NCBI GenBank assembly: GCA_017543415.1
Contig: JAFYGD010000200.1
Location: forward strand, 1-10,176
Length of the DNA: 10,176 bases
Reading direction: 5' to 3'
Source: Eubacterium sp.
GTDB lineage: Bacteria > Bacillota > Clostridia > Oscillospirales > Acutalibacteraceae
The notes beneath the pieces are model-generated. The model saw only the letters and a list, made by a program, of their open reading frames with translations, did no database searches and was not told where the DNA came from. Of this stretch, positions 1-7,027 are shown in pieces. How positions within the stretch are numbered: position 1 is the first letter of the stretch; every line of letters starts with the position of its first letter. Both the position numbers and the translations under genes were made by a program.

Positions 1-108
1 AAACAATGTGCGCCAAAATCCCAAAGTCAACCCGCTCCTTAAGCGCGCCAAAGAAAATTGAGCTTTATCCCTACGGCTGCGCAAAGTTGAGAATGACCGA
101 ATTACCTC
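1..108. other. Upstream flank with no gene, repeat-like
   Basis: I see no convincing gene in this stretch. Positions 61-108 carry a GC-rich segment (CTACGGCTGCGCAAAG, then TTGAGAATGAC) that resembles the short dispersed intergenic repeats seen in many gut Firmicutes genomes. This resemblance is from memory and only one copy lies in the window. On the minus strand about 66 bases stay open toward the left edge, but there is no start codon or ribosome binding site, so I do not call a gene. Confidence 0.3.
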
Positions 109-137
109 TTGCTGATAAATAAGGTTTGTGGTATTAT
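109..137 (+). promoter_or_regulatory. Possible promoter of the transporter-kinase-GDPD operon
   Basis: TATTAT at 132-137 is preceded by TG at 129-130, which makes an extended -10 element. TTGCTG at 109-114 lies 17 bases upstream and matches only the TTG half of a sigma-A -35 box. Transcription would start near 144, right at the ribosome binding site, leaving a leader of about 16 bases. That is unusually short, so the true promoter may lie further upstream or outside the window. Confidence 0.3.
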
Positions 138-143
138 AAAAAC

Positions 144-149
144 AAGGAG
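144..149 (+). promoter_or_regulatory. Ribosome binding site deciding the GTG start of the transporter gene
   Basis: AAGGAG at 144-149 sits 10 bases before GTG at 160. The open frame extends back to a TTG at 109, but that codon has no Shine-Dalgarno sequence. The ATG at 155 is out of frame and followed at once by a stop. This site therefore fixes the start at 160. Confidence 0.75.
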
Positions 150-159
150 TTGGTATGAA

Positions 160-1659
160 GTGAAAACTAAAGAATCTGTTGTACAGCCCCCCGAAAACGC
201 GCTCCCCGCAGAGCAGCGTAAAAACGTTACAACGTTTGAGTACGTTTGCCTGATGATGGCGCGTATCGGCGGTATGTTCGGAACAACGCTTACGGGTACT
301 CTTGCGGCTGCCTTTCTCCATGAACTTTATTACGGCTCAATCGGAATCAGTGCAGAGCGTATTGTAAAAATCGGCGCGCTTCAGACCACGCTTACAACCC
401 TTCTGGGTATTGTTGTAGGTCTGTTTGCCGGCGTTATCGTGCAAAAATGGAAAACCCGATGGGGCAGATACCGTCAGTGGTACATAATCTGCCTTGTTCC
501 CATGTTCGTTCTAACCGTGCTGTTTTTCTATGTTCCCAAGGGATGGACGGAGCATCAGATGATTATGTTCCGTTACGGAATTGCATGCAGCCAGTCTGTA
601 GTTAATATCTTTAATAACTTCGGCCAGAATGTTGCACAGGTTATTTCACCCAATCCCAAGGAAAAGAAAACGGTTGCAACCGTTTGGCAGCTTTCCTATT
701 ATATCGGCTACGGCGGAGCTTATCTTGCAACCTTTATTTACGGTCTTTTCAGCGATGATAAAAACGCAATGTATATGACTCTTGCGTTGGTTGCAGCGGT
801 TGTTACTCTTATCGGTAACCTTATGTGCGGCCTCTTCTGTCATGAAAGAATTGAGCTGCCTAAAAAAGAAAAGGTTAAGGTTTCAAAGGCGCTGTTCTCA
901 CTGTTTAAATACAGGAATTACCGCGCGTACCAGTATATGCAGTGGGCAAATACTCTTGCCGCACTCGGCAGGTTCTCTACCTTCCTTGCGGCTATTACCG
1001 TCGGTTCTTCAAAAAACCTTCTGCTTACAATACCTACCGCTGCGGGAACCGTTGTCGGTAACCTTATTACAGCAAAAATTTCAAAGAAATATGAGCCTAC
1101 AAAGCTTCTTAAATTCTGCGGTCCGTACTCAATGATTTCCGCGTGCGTTCTGTTCTTAATCTGCTTTGCGGAAGCAAAAATGGGACTCAAATTCTTCTCC
1201 GGATGGAACAGCGTATTCTTCTATGTGTTCTATTTCGTGTTCGGTGTAGGAATCGGTATTCAGGAGCTTTCAAATTCTCACTTTGTTGTTGAATACTATG
1301 ACTATCTTGAATGGCAGACGGGCGAAAGACTTGAAGCAATTCAGGGTATCGTTCCCGGCTGGATTCAGACAGGCTTAAACTACTTAAAAGAGCTTGCAAT
1401 TCCGTTTATGATTGCGTGGGTAGGCTACGAATCCTCTATTGAAGGCGACCTTGTTAAAACAATGCAGGCAAAGCCCGATTATATGAAAACCTGTCTCTGG
1501 CTGCTTGCGTTCCTGCTCTTCGGTTACGCCCTTGCAAATGTTATTAAGGCAATAATCCTTAAAACTCTGTATAATGTTGAAGGTGAAACCAAAGCTAAAA
1601 TGTATAAAGAGCTTGAGCAAATGCGTGCCGAGCGTCATACTGAAAACGAAGCGCTTTAA
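160..1659 (+). CDS. GPH/MelB-like MFS sugar transporter
   Basis: This 499-residue protein is a 12-helix major facilitator of the glycoside-pentoside-hexuronide (GPH, MFS_2) type and probably acts as a carbohydrate permease in the cytoplasmic membrane. The best signature is the loop after helix 2, with TRWGRYRQW at residues 99-107, which matches the RWGKF/RWGRF loop of MelB relatives. Long hydrophobic segments follow throughout, and the tail is cytoplasmic and charged. Length fits the family (450-500). The start is the GTG at 160. Compared with E. coli MelB as I recall it, the positions of Asp55 and Asp59 (cation site) are Gly83 and Gly87, Asp19 is Thr43 and Asp124 is Asn149, so neither cation coupling nor a melibiose-like substrate can be assumed. 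It is the first gene of a three-gene operon, 17 bases before a sugar kinase. The family call is firm; the substrate is unknown. Confidence 0.85.
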   Translation: MKTKESVVQPPENALPAEQRKNVTTFEYVCLMMARIGGMFGTTLTGTLAAAFLHELYYGSIGISAERIVKIGALQTTLTTLLGIVVGLFAGVIVQKWKTRWGRYRQWYIICLVPMFVLTVLFFYVPKGWTEHQMIMFRYGIACSQSVVNIFNNFGQNVAQVISPNPKEKKTVATVWQLSYYIGYGGAYLATFIYGLFSDDKNAMYMTLALVAAVVTLIGNLMCGLFCHERIELPKKEKVKVSKALFSLFKYRNYRAYQYMQWANTLAALGRFSTFLAAITVGSSKNLLLTIPTAAGTVVGNLITAKISKKYEPTKLLKFCGPYSMISACVLFLICFAEAKMGLKFFSGWNSVFFYVFYFVFGVGIGIQELSNSHFVVEYYDYLEWQTGERLEAIQGIVPGWIQTGLNYLKELAIPFMIAWVGYESSIEGDLVKTMQAKPDYMKTCLWLLAFLLFGYALANVIKAIILKTLYNVEGETKAKMYKELEQMRAERHTENEAL

Positions 1660-1676
1660 AGAAAGAGTTTTTATAA

Positions 1677-2561
1677 ATGATACTTTATGATTCTGTAATT
1701 ATTGGTCATATTACAAAGGATTATAATATTGACCATCTTGATAATACTGTTGAAATGTGCGGCGGCGCTGTGCTTTATTCAAGCGCCTCCGCATATGCTC
1801 TGGGGCATAGGGTTGCCGCTGTTACCAAGCTTAACGCTGATGACAGCGACCGCCTTTTATCGTTAACCCTGCCAAAGGAAGATATTTACTGCAGCTTCTG
1901 CGAAAAATCCGTTGTTATGCGGAATAAGTATTTTACTCCGGATAAGGAAAAAAGGGACAGCCGCTGCCTTTCAAAGGCAACTCCGTTTACCCTTGAGGAT
2001 ATAAACGGAATTGAAGGTAAAATCTATCATTTTGCGGGTCTTGTAAACGGTGATTTTCCAAACGAGCTGATAATTGAATGTTCAAAAAAAGCACCCGTAG
2101 CCGTTGACGTTCAGGGCTTTGTCCGCAATGTGGATGAAGAAAGCGGAAAAATGTTTTACCGCGACTGGGCGGATAAGGAAAAAATGCTGCCCTATATCAC
2201 TTACCTTAAAACGGACGCGGCTGAAGCGGAAATATTAACAGGCACCGATGACCGTAAAAAAGCTGCGGCAATTCTTCACTCTCTCGGTGCAAAGGAAATA
2301 GTTATTACCCATAATACCGAGGTGCTCGTTTATGACGGCAGCGAATATTATACCTGCCCGATTAAATCAAGGAACCTCAGCGGAAGAACGGGCAGGGGAG
2401 ATACAACCTTTGCCGCTTATATAACCGAAAGGCTGCAAGACGGTATTGAAGAGTCGCTGCTTTTTGCAACGGCAACCGTTTCTCTGAAAATGGAAACCCC
2501 CGGTCCGTTTAAGGGTACAAGAAAAGATGTTGAAAACTATATCCGTGGATTCTACAGATAA
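1677..2561 (+). CDS. PfkB/ribokinase-family carbohydrate kinase
   Basis: This 294-residue protein is a cytoplasmic kinase of the PfkB (ribokinase) family, which transfers phosphate from ATP to a sugar, polyol or nucleoside hydroxyl. The N-terminal signature GGAVLYSSASAYALG (near residues 29-43) has the GG and LG of the family, but Tyr where ribokinases carry the substrate-binding Asn. The C-terminal signature SGRTGRGDTTFAAY (235-248) supplies the catalytic base Asp242 and the anion hole, with Arg240 replacing the usual Ala of GAGD. The length is typical. The ATG at 1677 follows a weak GAAAGAG site. The gene lies 17 bases after the transporter and 12 bases before the GDPD-like gene, so it probably phosphorylates the imported compound or a breakdown product. 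Myo-inositol-type or other non-ribose substrates are conceivable, but the sequence alone does not say. Confidence 0.87.
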   Translation: MILYDSVIIGHITKDYNIDHLDNTVEMCGGAVLYSSASAYALGHRVAAVTKLNADDSDRLLSLTLPKEDIYCSFCEKSVVMRNKYFTPDKEKRDSRCLSKATPFTLEDINGIEGKIYHFAGLVNGDFPNELIIECSKKAPVAVDVQGFVRNVDEESGKMFYRDWADKEKMLPYITYLKTDAAEAEILTGTDDRKKAAAILHSLGAKEIVITHNTEVLVYDGSEYYTCPIKSRNLSGRTGRGDTTFAAYITERLQDGIEESLLFATATVSLKMETPGPFKGTRKDVENYIRGFYR

Positions 2562-2573
2562 GAGGAATAATCA

Positions 2574-3410
2574 GTGAAAAAATACCCCGGAATTCCAATG
2601 CGATTTGCACATACGGGCGTAACTCAGTACGCGCCCGAAAATACGCTTGAAGCCTTTAAAAAGGCCGCTGAACTCGGTTGTGAGGGAATTGAGCTTGATA
2701 TTCAGCTCAGCGGTGACGGTGAAATAATTGTTACTCATAACGAAGACCTCGGCCATATGACCTTTGATAAGCGCCATGACGAGCTTAAGGAAATGACCGT
2801 TGAGCAAATAAAACAGGTTGATATTCCTTACCGTGACGCGCTGAAGCTTAAATATCCTCCTTATCCCTGGACGGAGCATACGGGGGGACTTCGCGTAAAA
2901 GTACCGGAGGAGCATCCCGAAAACAGGGTAACGCACCTTATTACTTTTCCCGAATTTGACGAATGGCTTTCAACCGTGGATTATGATATAAACATTGAGG
3001 TTGAGTTTAAAGTCAGGGGTATGTGTAAGCGTATGGATGAAATACTTGCAAAATCCAAAAACGTTTCAAGGTATATTCTTTTTTCCGGTGAATTTGACGT
3101 GCTTGAGGAAATGCAGGAGCATTACCGCAAAAACGGCAAGCCAAAAGGGCTGCGCCTCGGCGCAAATATAAGGGTTATCAACGAAGAAACAATGGATTTC
3201 GTTAAAAGGTCAGACCTCTATGAAGTCGGTCTTGACAATGAAGCCTTTACCGGAAAAGATGTTGAAATGTTTGAAAATATGGGAATTAAGGTATTTTCAA
3301 ATCTCGGCGATTATCCTGAATGGTGGGAGCAGATTTGCAAAACGGGCGTAACAGCCTTTAAAACAAATTATCCGGACGCTTATACCGAATGGTGGCTTAA
3401 AAATGAATAA
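2574..3410 (+). CDS. GDPD-fold enzyme, atypical active site
   Basis: This 278-residue protein has the TIM-barrel fold of glycerophosphodiester phosphodiesterases (PF03009). Ordinary members cleave glycerophosphodiesters to glycerol 3-phosphate and an alcohol. The first signature is AHTG followed by PENTLEAFKKAAELG (21-35), then IELDIQ and THNEDL. His13, Glu40, Asp42 and His55 fit the catalytic histidines and metal ligands. The Arg after the first His is Thr14, and the Lys of the NIEIK motif is Glu144 (NIEVEFK, Lys two residues later at 146). Between residues 83 and 125 lies a longer insertion than usual, rich in Pro and Tyr. The end has TNYPDAY (264-270), matching the TDYP motif. There is no signal peptide, so it is probably cytoplasmic. 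The start is GTG at 2574 with AGAGGA upstream. The fold is sure; phosphodiesterase activity is doubtful. Confidence 0.83.
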   Translation: MKKYPGIPMRFAHTGVTQYAPENTLEAFKKAAELGCEGIELDIQLSGDGEIIVTHNEDLGHMTFDKRHDELKEMTVEQIKQVDIPYRDALKLKYPPYPWTEHTGGLRVKVPEEHPENRVTHLITFPEFDEWLSTVDYDINIEVEFKVRGMCKRMDEILAKSKNVSRYILFSGEFDVLEEMQEHYRKNGKPKGLRLGANIRVINEETMDFVKRSDLYEVGLDNEAFTGKDVEMFENMGIKVFSNLGDYPEWWEQICKTGVTAFKTNYPDAYTEWWLKNE

Positions 3411-3412
3411 AT

Positions 3413-3440
3413 AAAGCAGCATATTTTTTGCTGCTTTTTT
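3413..3440 (+). terminator. Rho-independent terminator after the GDPD-like gene
   Basis: A 9-bp perfect stem (AAAGCAGCA at 3413-3421 with TGCTGCTTT at 3429-3437) and a 7-base loop are followed by a T run ending at 3440. It begins two bases after the GDPD-like stop codon, closes the first operon and separates it from the next promoter. Confidence 0.85.
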
Positions 3441-3454
3441 ATTATACTATTGTC

Positions 3455-3483
3455 TTGAATAATTATTTATATTTTGTTATAAT
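3455..3483 (+). promoter_or_regulatory. Strong sigma-A-like promoter for the second operon
   Basis: TTGAAT at 3455-3460 is followed after 17 bases by a perfect TATAAT at 3478-3483, with TG at 3475-3476 giving an extended -10. Transcription should start near 3490. This places the first ATG of the frame (3497) only about 7 bases into the message and supports the downstream TTG start at 3551, with a leader of about 60 bases. Confidence 0.8.
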
Positions 3484-3533
3484 ATATTGAATTATTATGT
3501 GTTGCCGTATTTGTAAGGCAAATATTTTCGGAA

Positions 3534-3539
3534 AAGGAG
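3534..3539 (+). promoter_or_regulatory. Ribosome binding site deciding the TTG start of the DUF2156 gene
   Basis: AAGGAG at 3534-3539 lies 11 bases before the in-frame TTG at 3551. No such site precedes the ATG at 3497. The spacing resembles that of the transporter gene (AAGGAG then 10 bases), so TTG is the better start. Confidence 0.65.
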
Positions 3540-3550
3540 TTGCTGCGTTT

Positions 3551-4441
3551 TTGAAAACGATTGACGCTACGGTTCAGCCGCTGAAGTTTATACCGCTTTC
3601 ATGGTCTCTTGCAGAAGAGATTGAAGCAATTCGCAAGGCTTCCGGAAATGTTCAGTATGTTTATACCTTTGCTTCGCTGTTTGTATGGAAAGAAACCGAA
3701 AAGTATGAAATCTGTATAGGTAACGGCGCCTTTGTTGTAAAAAACGGTGCGGAAGGGGAAAACGCATATTTGTTTCCGTGCGGTTCGGCAAAGGGGAAGA
3801 AGGAGCTTATTGATTCGTTAATTGAATATGAAACCCCTGTGTTTTATTCAATCAGTGATGAGGATAAAGAGTTTCTTGAAAAGGAGTACCCTGACAGGTT
3901 TTCTTTTGCAGAGCGCCGTGAGGATTTTATCTATTTATACGATAAAAAGGCGCAGATTGAACTTAAAGGCAAAGATTATAAAAGGCTCAGGCATAAAGTT
4001 AATCAGGGACGTGAAGCGGCACAGGAATGGGTTTATGAGCCTATTGACGCTTCCAACGTTGAGCGGGCGCTGGCTATTAACAAGATATGGGCTGAAAGCC
4101 TTGAGGATAAAGCTTCGGCAGATGTCTGTGCCGTTGAAACTGCGCTTAATAATTTTACAAGACTTTCAATGTGGGGATTTATTTTAAAAGCAGACGGTGA
4201 AGATACCGCATTTGTTGCGGGAACTTTCATTACCCCCGAAATCTTTGATTTGTGCTTTTGTAAGGTTTTGAATAAACGCTGCGGATTTTTTGCAAAATGG
4301 GCTCTTTACTGCGAATTACCCGAGCAAGTGCATACGGTGGATTCGGAAGAGGATTTAGGCATTGAAGGAATCAGAAGCCATAAGCTTCAGCGTATGCCGA
4401 AAGAGCTGAGGCGCATGTGGAAAGGCAGTTTTATTAAATGA
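3551..4441 (+). CDS. DUF2156 protein (phosphatidylglycerol lysyltransferase C-terminal-like)
   Basis: This 296-residue protein matches the DUF2156/LPG_synthase_C family, a double-GNAT-like fold related to the catalytic half of MprF, which moves amino acids from aminoacyl-tRNA to membrane lipids. Typical traits are the N-terminal stretch around FIPLSW and YTFASLFVWK, a central region ending in YLYDKKAQIELKGKDYKRLR, the basic KGKDYKRLRHKVN (139-151), and the late motif SEEDLGIEGIRSHKL (265-279). No membrane helices are seen, so unlike MprF it is soluble. Activity of stand-alone members is mostly unassigned, so lipid aminoacylation is only one possibility. The start is TTG at 3551; a longer version from ATG 3497 would add 18 residues. 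Its stop overlaps the start of the MATE gene (ATGA), suggesting translational coupling. It is the first gene of the second operon. Confidence 0.75.
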   Translation: MKTIDATVQPLKFIPLSWSLAEEIEAIRKASGNVQYVYTFASLFVWKETEKYEICIGNGAFVVKNGAEGENAYLFPCGSAKGKKELIDSLIEYETPVFYSISDEDKEFLEKEYPDRFSFAERREDFIYLYDKKAQIELKGKDYKRLRHKVNQGREAAQEWVYEPIDASNVERALAINKIWAESLEDKASADVCAVETALNNFTRLSMWGFILKADGEDTAFVAGTFITPEIFDLCFCKVLNKRCGFFAKWALYCELPEQVHTVDSEEDLGIEGIRSHKLQRMPKELRRMWKGSFIK

Positions 4442-6180
4442 GTGACACTTCTTCAATTATATTAAAAAACAGAACTTTTACCGACAGGATGTTCCGCCGG
4501 CTTTTCTGGCCAACCCTTATTTCGGCAATAGGTCTTGCTCTCGGCGACGTTGCAGACGCGCTTTTTGTAGGTATACGCTTAGGTAAGGTCGGTCTTGCAA
4601 CAATGTCTCTTGTTGCGCCGGTATATATGGTGTATAACGTGCTTGATGTCGGAATTGCCATCGGCGCCTCGGTAAAATTTACTCAGGCACTCGGTAAAGG
4701 AAACGCAAAAAAAGGCTCCGAAATTTTTTCGCAAATGCTTATGACCGCCGTTTCGGTAAGCGTGCTTGTCGGAATATTCGGCTTGTGCGCAATGCCGTTA
4801 ATCCTTCGTCTGCTCGGTGCGGGAGAAGAAGGCGGAGAGCTGTGGAACTATACAAAAGAATACCTTCAGATTATGTTCTTGGGCGCACCTTTTACGTTTT
4901 TGTATTTCCTTCTTTATTACTGTGTAAGGTGCGATGATGATGAAAAGCTCGCAAGCGCAGGCTATACAATCGGCTTTCTTACCGATGTTGCTGCAAGCGC
5001 AGTGTTCATTATGGGCTTTAAGCTTGACGTTCGCGGAGCAATCTATGCAACCGTTCTTGGAAAAGCGGTCGGCGTATTCATCTTTTTATTCCATTTTACA
5101 CGCAAATGGTCTAACCTTCGTTTCCGTTTTGTAAAGCCTGATTTTAAACTGATTATAGATTCATTAAAAACAGGAATGGCGTCATCGGTCGGATATATCG
5201 GCCAGTTTATTGCCCTTCTTGCCGTAAATAATATATTGCTGCGTATCGGAGGTGAAAGCGCTCTTGCACAGCTAAACGTAGTTCAAAACGTTTCCTATGT
5301 TGCCCTTGCTATATATACGGCGCTCGGCGATACCGTTCAGCCCCTCAGCGGAACCTTTTTCGTTGAGCATAATAAGCTGTCAATAAAACGCGTTATGTTT
5401 TTGGGTGTAGTTATAGGCGTTGTAAGCGGCGGCGTCATCGCTCTGCTTTTTGCCGCCTTTGCTCCTTCTGTATGTGAGTTGTTCGGATTAAAGGACGAGG
5501 CAATTTCAGCAGGAGCCTTTGCCGTAAGGCTGTTTTGCCTTTCTGTTATTCCCGCGGGTCTGAATCTGACCTGGAGCGCGTGCTTCCAGGCAATCAAAAG
5601 GGAAAGAATTGTTTTTCTTATCAATCAGCTCAGAACCTGCATTTGCTTCCTTTTGTTTGCGTTAATACTTTCAAATCTTGAGCTTAAATGGTTCTGGTTC
5701 ACCTTCCTCGGAGCGGAGGTTTTAACTATTGCCGTATGGATTCCCGTTGCGTTATCAAAAAAGCAGGAGTCATCGGGCAAAGTATTTACCTATCTGCTTG
5801 ACACAAATTCTTCCGATATTTCAGACCTGTTAAGGAAATCTGAAGCCTTTTGCGAAGAAAACAACGCAAGCTTTCAGCAGAGCTACTGCGTAACAATCTG
5901 TATTGAAGAGGTATGTCAGGCTATTATTGAAAACGCCTTCCGTCAAAAGGGAAATGAGTATATTCAGTTAACCCTTTGCTTTGAAAAGAACAAAACGGTA
6001 GTTATTCATATCCGTGATAACGCCGTCAGCTTTAATCCCTTTGCAATGAAAACGGGCCAGAATTATGACGATGAAGAGCATCTTGCCTCTCTCGGTATTC
6101 AGATTGTAAAAACCAAGTCAAAACAGTTTTTCTACCGCAGGTATGCAGGCTTTAATACTCTTACGGTGGAGGTTGAATAA
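4438..6180 (+). CDS. MATE-family transporter fused to an RsbW-like HATPase domain
   Basis: This 580-residue protein has two parts. Residues 1 to about 444 form a 12-helix MATE (multidrug and toxin extrusion) transporter, which normally exports cationic compounds by Na+ or H+ antiport. Residues about 455-580 resemble the GHKL-type ATPase fold of anti-sigma serine kinases (RsbW, SpoIIAB; HATPase_c_2). Visible parts are the N-box region EEVCQAIIENAF (490-501), the D-box IRDNAVSFNPF (525-535) with Asp527, and the SLGIQIVK segment (551-558), followed by a C-terminal NTLTVEVE. The N-box Asn appears as Ala495 and the D-box Gly as Ala529, so ATP or Mg binding may be weakened. ATG 4438 overlaps the previous stop, with AAAGGCAG upstream. 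A PP2C phosphatase lies one gene downstream. I infer that the transporter either senses or is controlled by a partner-switch protein. The architecture is clear; the role is not. Confidence 0.85.
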   Translation: MSDTSSIILKNRTFTDRMFRRLFWPTLISAIGLALGDVADALFVGIRLGKVGLATMSLVAPVYMVYNVLDVGIAIGASVKFTQALGKGNAKKGSEIFSQMLMTAVSVSVLVGIFGLCAMPLILRLLGAGEEGGELWNYTKEYLQIMFLGAPFTFLYFLLYYCVRCDDDEKLASAGYTIGFLTDVAASAVFIMGFKLDVRGAIYATVLGKAVGVFIFLFHFTRKWSNLRFRFVKPDFKLIIDSLKTGMASSVGYIGQFIALLAVNNILLRIGGESALAQLNVVQNVSYVALAIYTALGDTVQPLSGTFFVEHNKLSIKRVMFLGVVIGVVSGGVIALLFAAFAPSVCELFGLKDEAISAGAFAVRLFCLSVIPAGLNLTWSACFQAIKRERIVFLINQLRTCICFLLFALILSNLELKWFWFTFLGAEVLTIAVWIPVALSKKQESSGKVFTYLLDTNSSDISDLLRKSEAFCEENNASFQQSYCVTICIEEVCQAIIENAFRQKGNEYIQLTLCFEKNKTVVIHIRDNAVSFNPFAMKTGQNYDDEEHLASLGIQIVKTKSKQFFYRRYAGFNTLTVEVE

Positions 6181-6183
6181 ACT

Positions 6184-7011
6184 ATGAATACCTTTATTCG
6201 CCGTGCCGAAGAGCAGGATATACCTGTTCTGTGTAAAATCTGGAAAGACTGCTTTCACGACAGTGAGGATTATATACGCCTGTTTTATAAAGAGAATTTT
6301 GAACGCATTGATGTAATTGTCAATACCGTTGACGGAAAAGCCGTCAGTATGGTTAATATAATAGATTGCCTGTTCGTTTCGGGTAAAGAGGAATATAAGG
6401 CAAAATATATTTATGCGGCAGGAACCGACCCCTGTTTTCGTAATAAAGGCTGCTTTACAGAGCTTATTGAATATGTGATTTGCAGCGCAAAGCAAAACGG
6501 CACGGTGCTGTTTCTTAAGCCTTCAAATGCAGGCTTAATCCCTTTTTACGAAAAATCGGGCTTTAAAATAGATTCATATTTTCGCCTTTTGACTGTTTAT
6601 CCCGGTGAAAAGCAGCCGTTAACCCTGACGCCGCTTTCGCCTGAAGAATATAACCGTATGCGCAATGAAACTTTTTCTTCGCGTTCCTATGTTAAGTGGG
6701 ACAACCGGCATCTTCGCTGGTGCATAAAAGAAAATGAGTATTTTTCGGGCAAAACGGTGTCCGTAAACCTTAACGGAAAAGATTATTTCATAATGGCATA
6801 TCCCGATAGCGGCACTCTTGTTATAAATGAAACAAATTTTTCGCCTGAACAGCTGAAACAGCTCTGCGGTGCGCTTTGCGATATGTTCAAAACAAAACTT
6901 ATTAAGGCTTATCTGCCTGATTTTTCCTGCAATGAAGGAGAAAAGATAGTATCATCAGCGGTATATAACTCCCCGCTTAATAATACGTATGTAAACCTGA
7001 TACTTATTTAA
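6184..7011 (+). CDS. GNAT-family N-acetyltransferase
   Basis: This 275-residue soluble protein carries a GNAT acetyl-CoA-binding domain in its N-terminal half. Motif A is seen in YAAGTDPCFRNKGCF (about 77-91), with the RxxGxF pyrophosphate loop at Arg86-Phe91. Motif B-like sequence NAGLIPFYEKSGF follows around residues 114-126. This resembles the first half of Eis-type acetyltransferases, but at 275 residues it is shorter than Eis (about 400). The C-terminal half, from about 140, I cannot assign; it may be a degenerate second GNAT or SCP2-like part. The acceptor is unknown. The ATG at 6184 follows the MATE stop by 3 bases, with GGAGG at 6168-6172 inside the preceding gene, so it is cotranscribed. 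In this operon the acceptor could be a small molecule or lipid handled by its neighbours, which is speculation. Confidence 0.75.
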   Translation: MNTFIRRAEEQDIPVLCKIWKDCFHDSEDYIRLFYKENFERIDVIVNTVDGKAVSMVNIIDCLFVSGKEEYKAKYIYAAGTDPCFRNKGCFTELIEYVICSAKQNGTVLFLKPSNAGLIPFYEKSGFKIDSYFRLLTVYPGEKQPLTLTPLSPEEYNRMRNETFSSRSYVKWDNRHLRWCIKENEYFSGKTVSVNLNGKDYFIMAYPDSGTLVINETNFSPEQLKQLCGALCDMFKTKLIKAYLPDFSCNEGEKIVSSAVYNSPLNNTYVNLILI

Positions 7012-7015
7012 AGGA
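7011..7015 (+). promoter_or_regulatory. Ribosome binding site deciding the phosphatase start
   Basis: AAGGA at 7011-7015 directly abuts the ATG at 7016, which leaves no room for a spacer. The next in-frame ATG at 7028 is 12 bases away and is followed by a lysine-rich start (KKENNGKKK), typical before a first membrane helix. I therefore choose 7028. Confidence 0.6.
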
Positions 7016-7027
7016 ATGGTATTTGTT

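Noticed and set aside
109..159. TTG start at 109 for the transporter, adding 17 residues
   Set aside because: No ribosome binding site lies before it and the extra residues are unlike a transporter N-terminus; AAGGAG at 144 points to GTG 160.
2571..2936. Antisense open frame of 121 codons over the GDPD-like gene
   Set aside because: It overlaps the conserved catalytic motifs of the + strand gene and shows no family feature.
3497..3550. ATG start at 3497 with a cysteine-rich extension (MCCRIC)
   Set aside because: It lies only 13 bases after the -10 box, so the message would start almost at the ATG, and it lacks a ribosome binding site; TTG 3551 fits better. The cysteine cluster is therefore not a metal site.
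7016..7027. ATG start at 7016 for the phosphatase
   Set aside because: It directly abuts the AAGGA site, which cannot serve it; the next ATG at 7028 is properly spaced.
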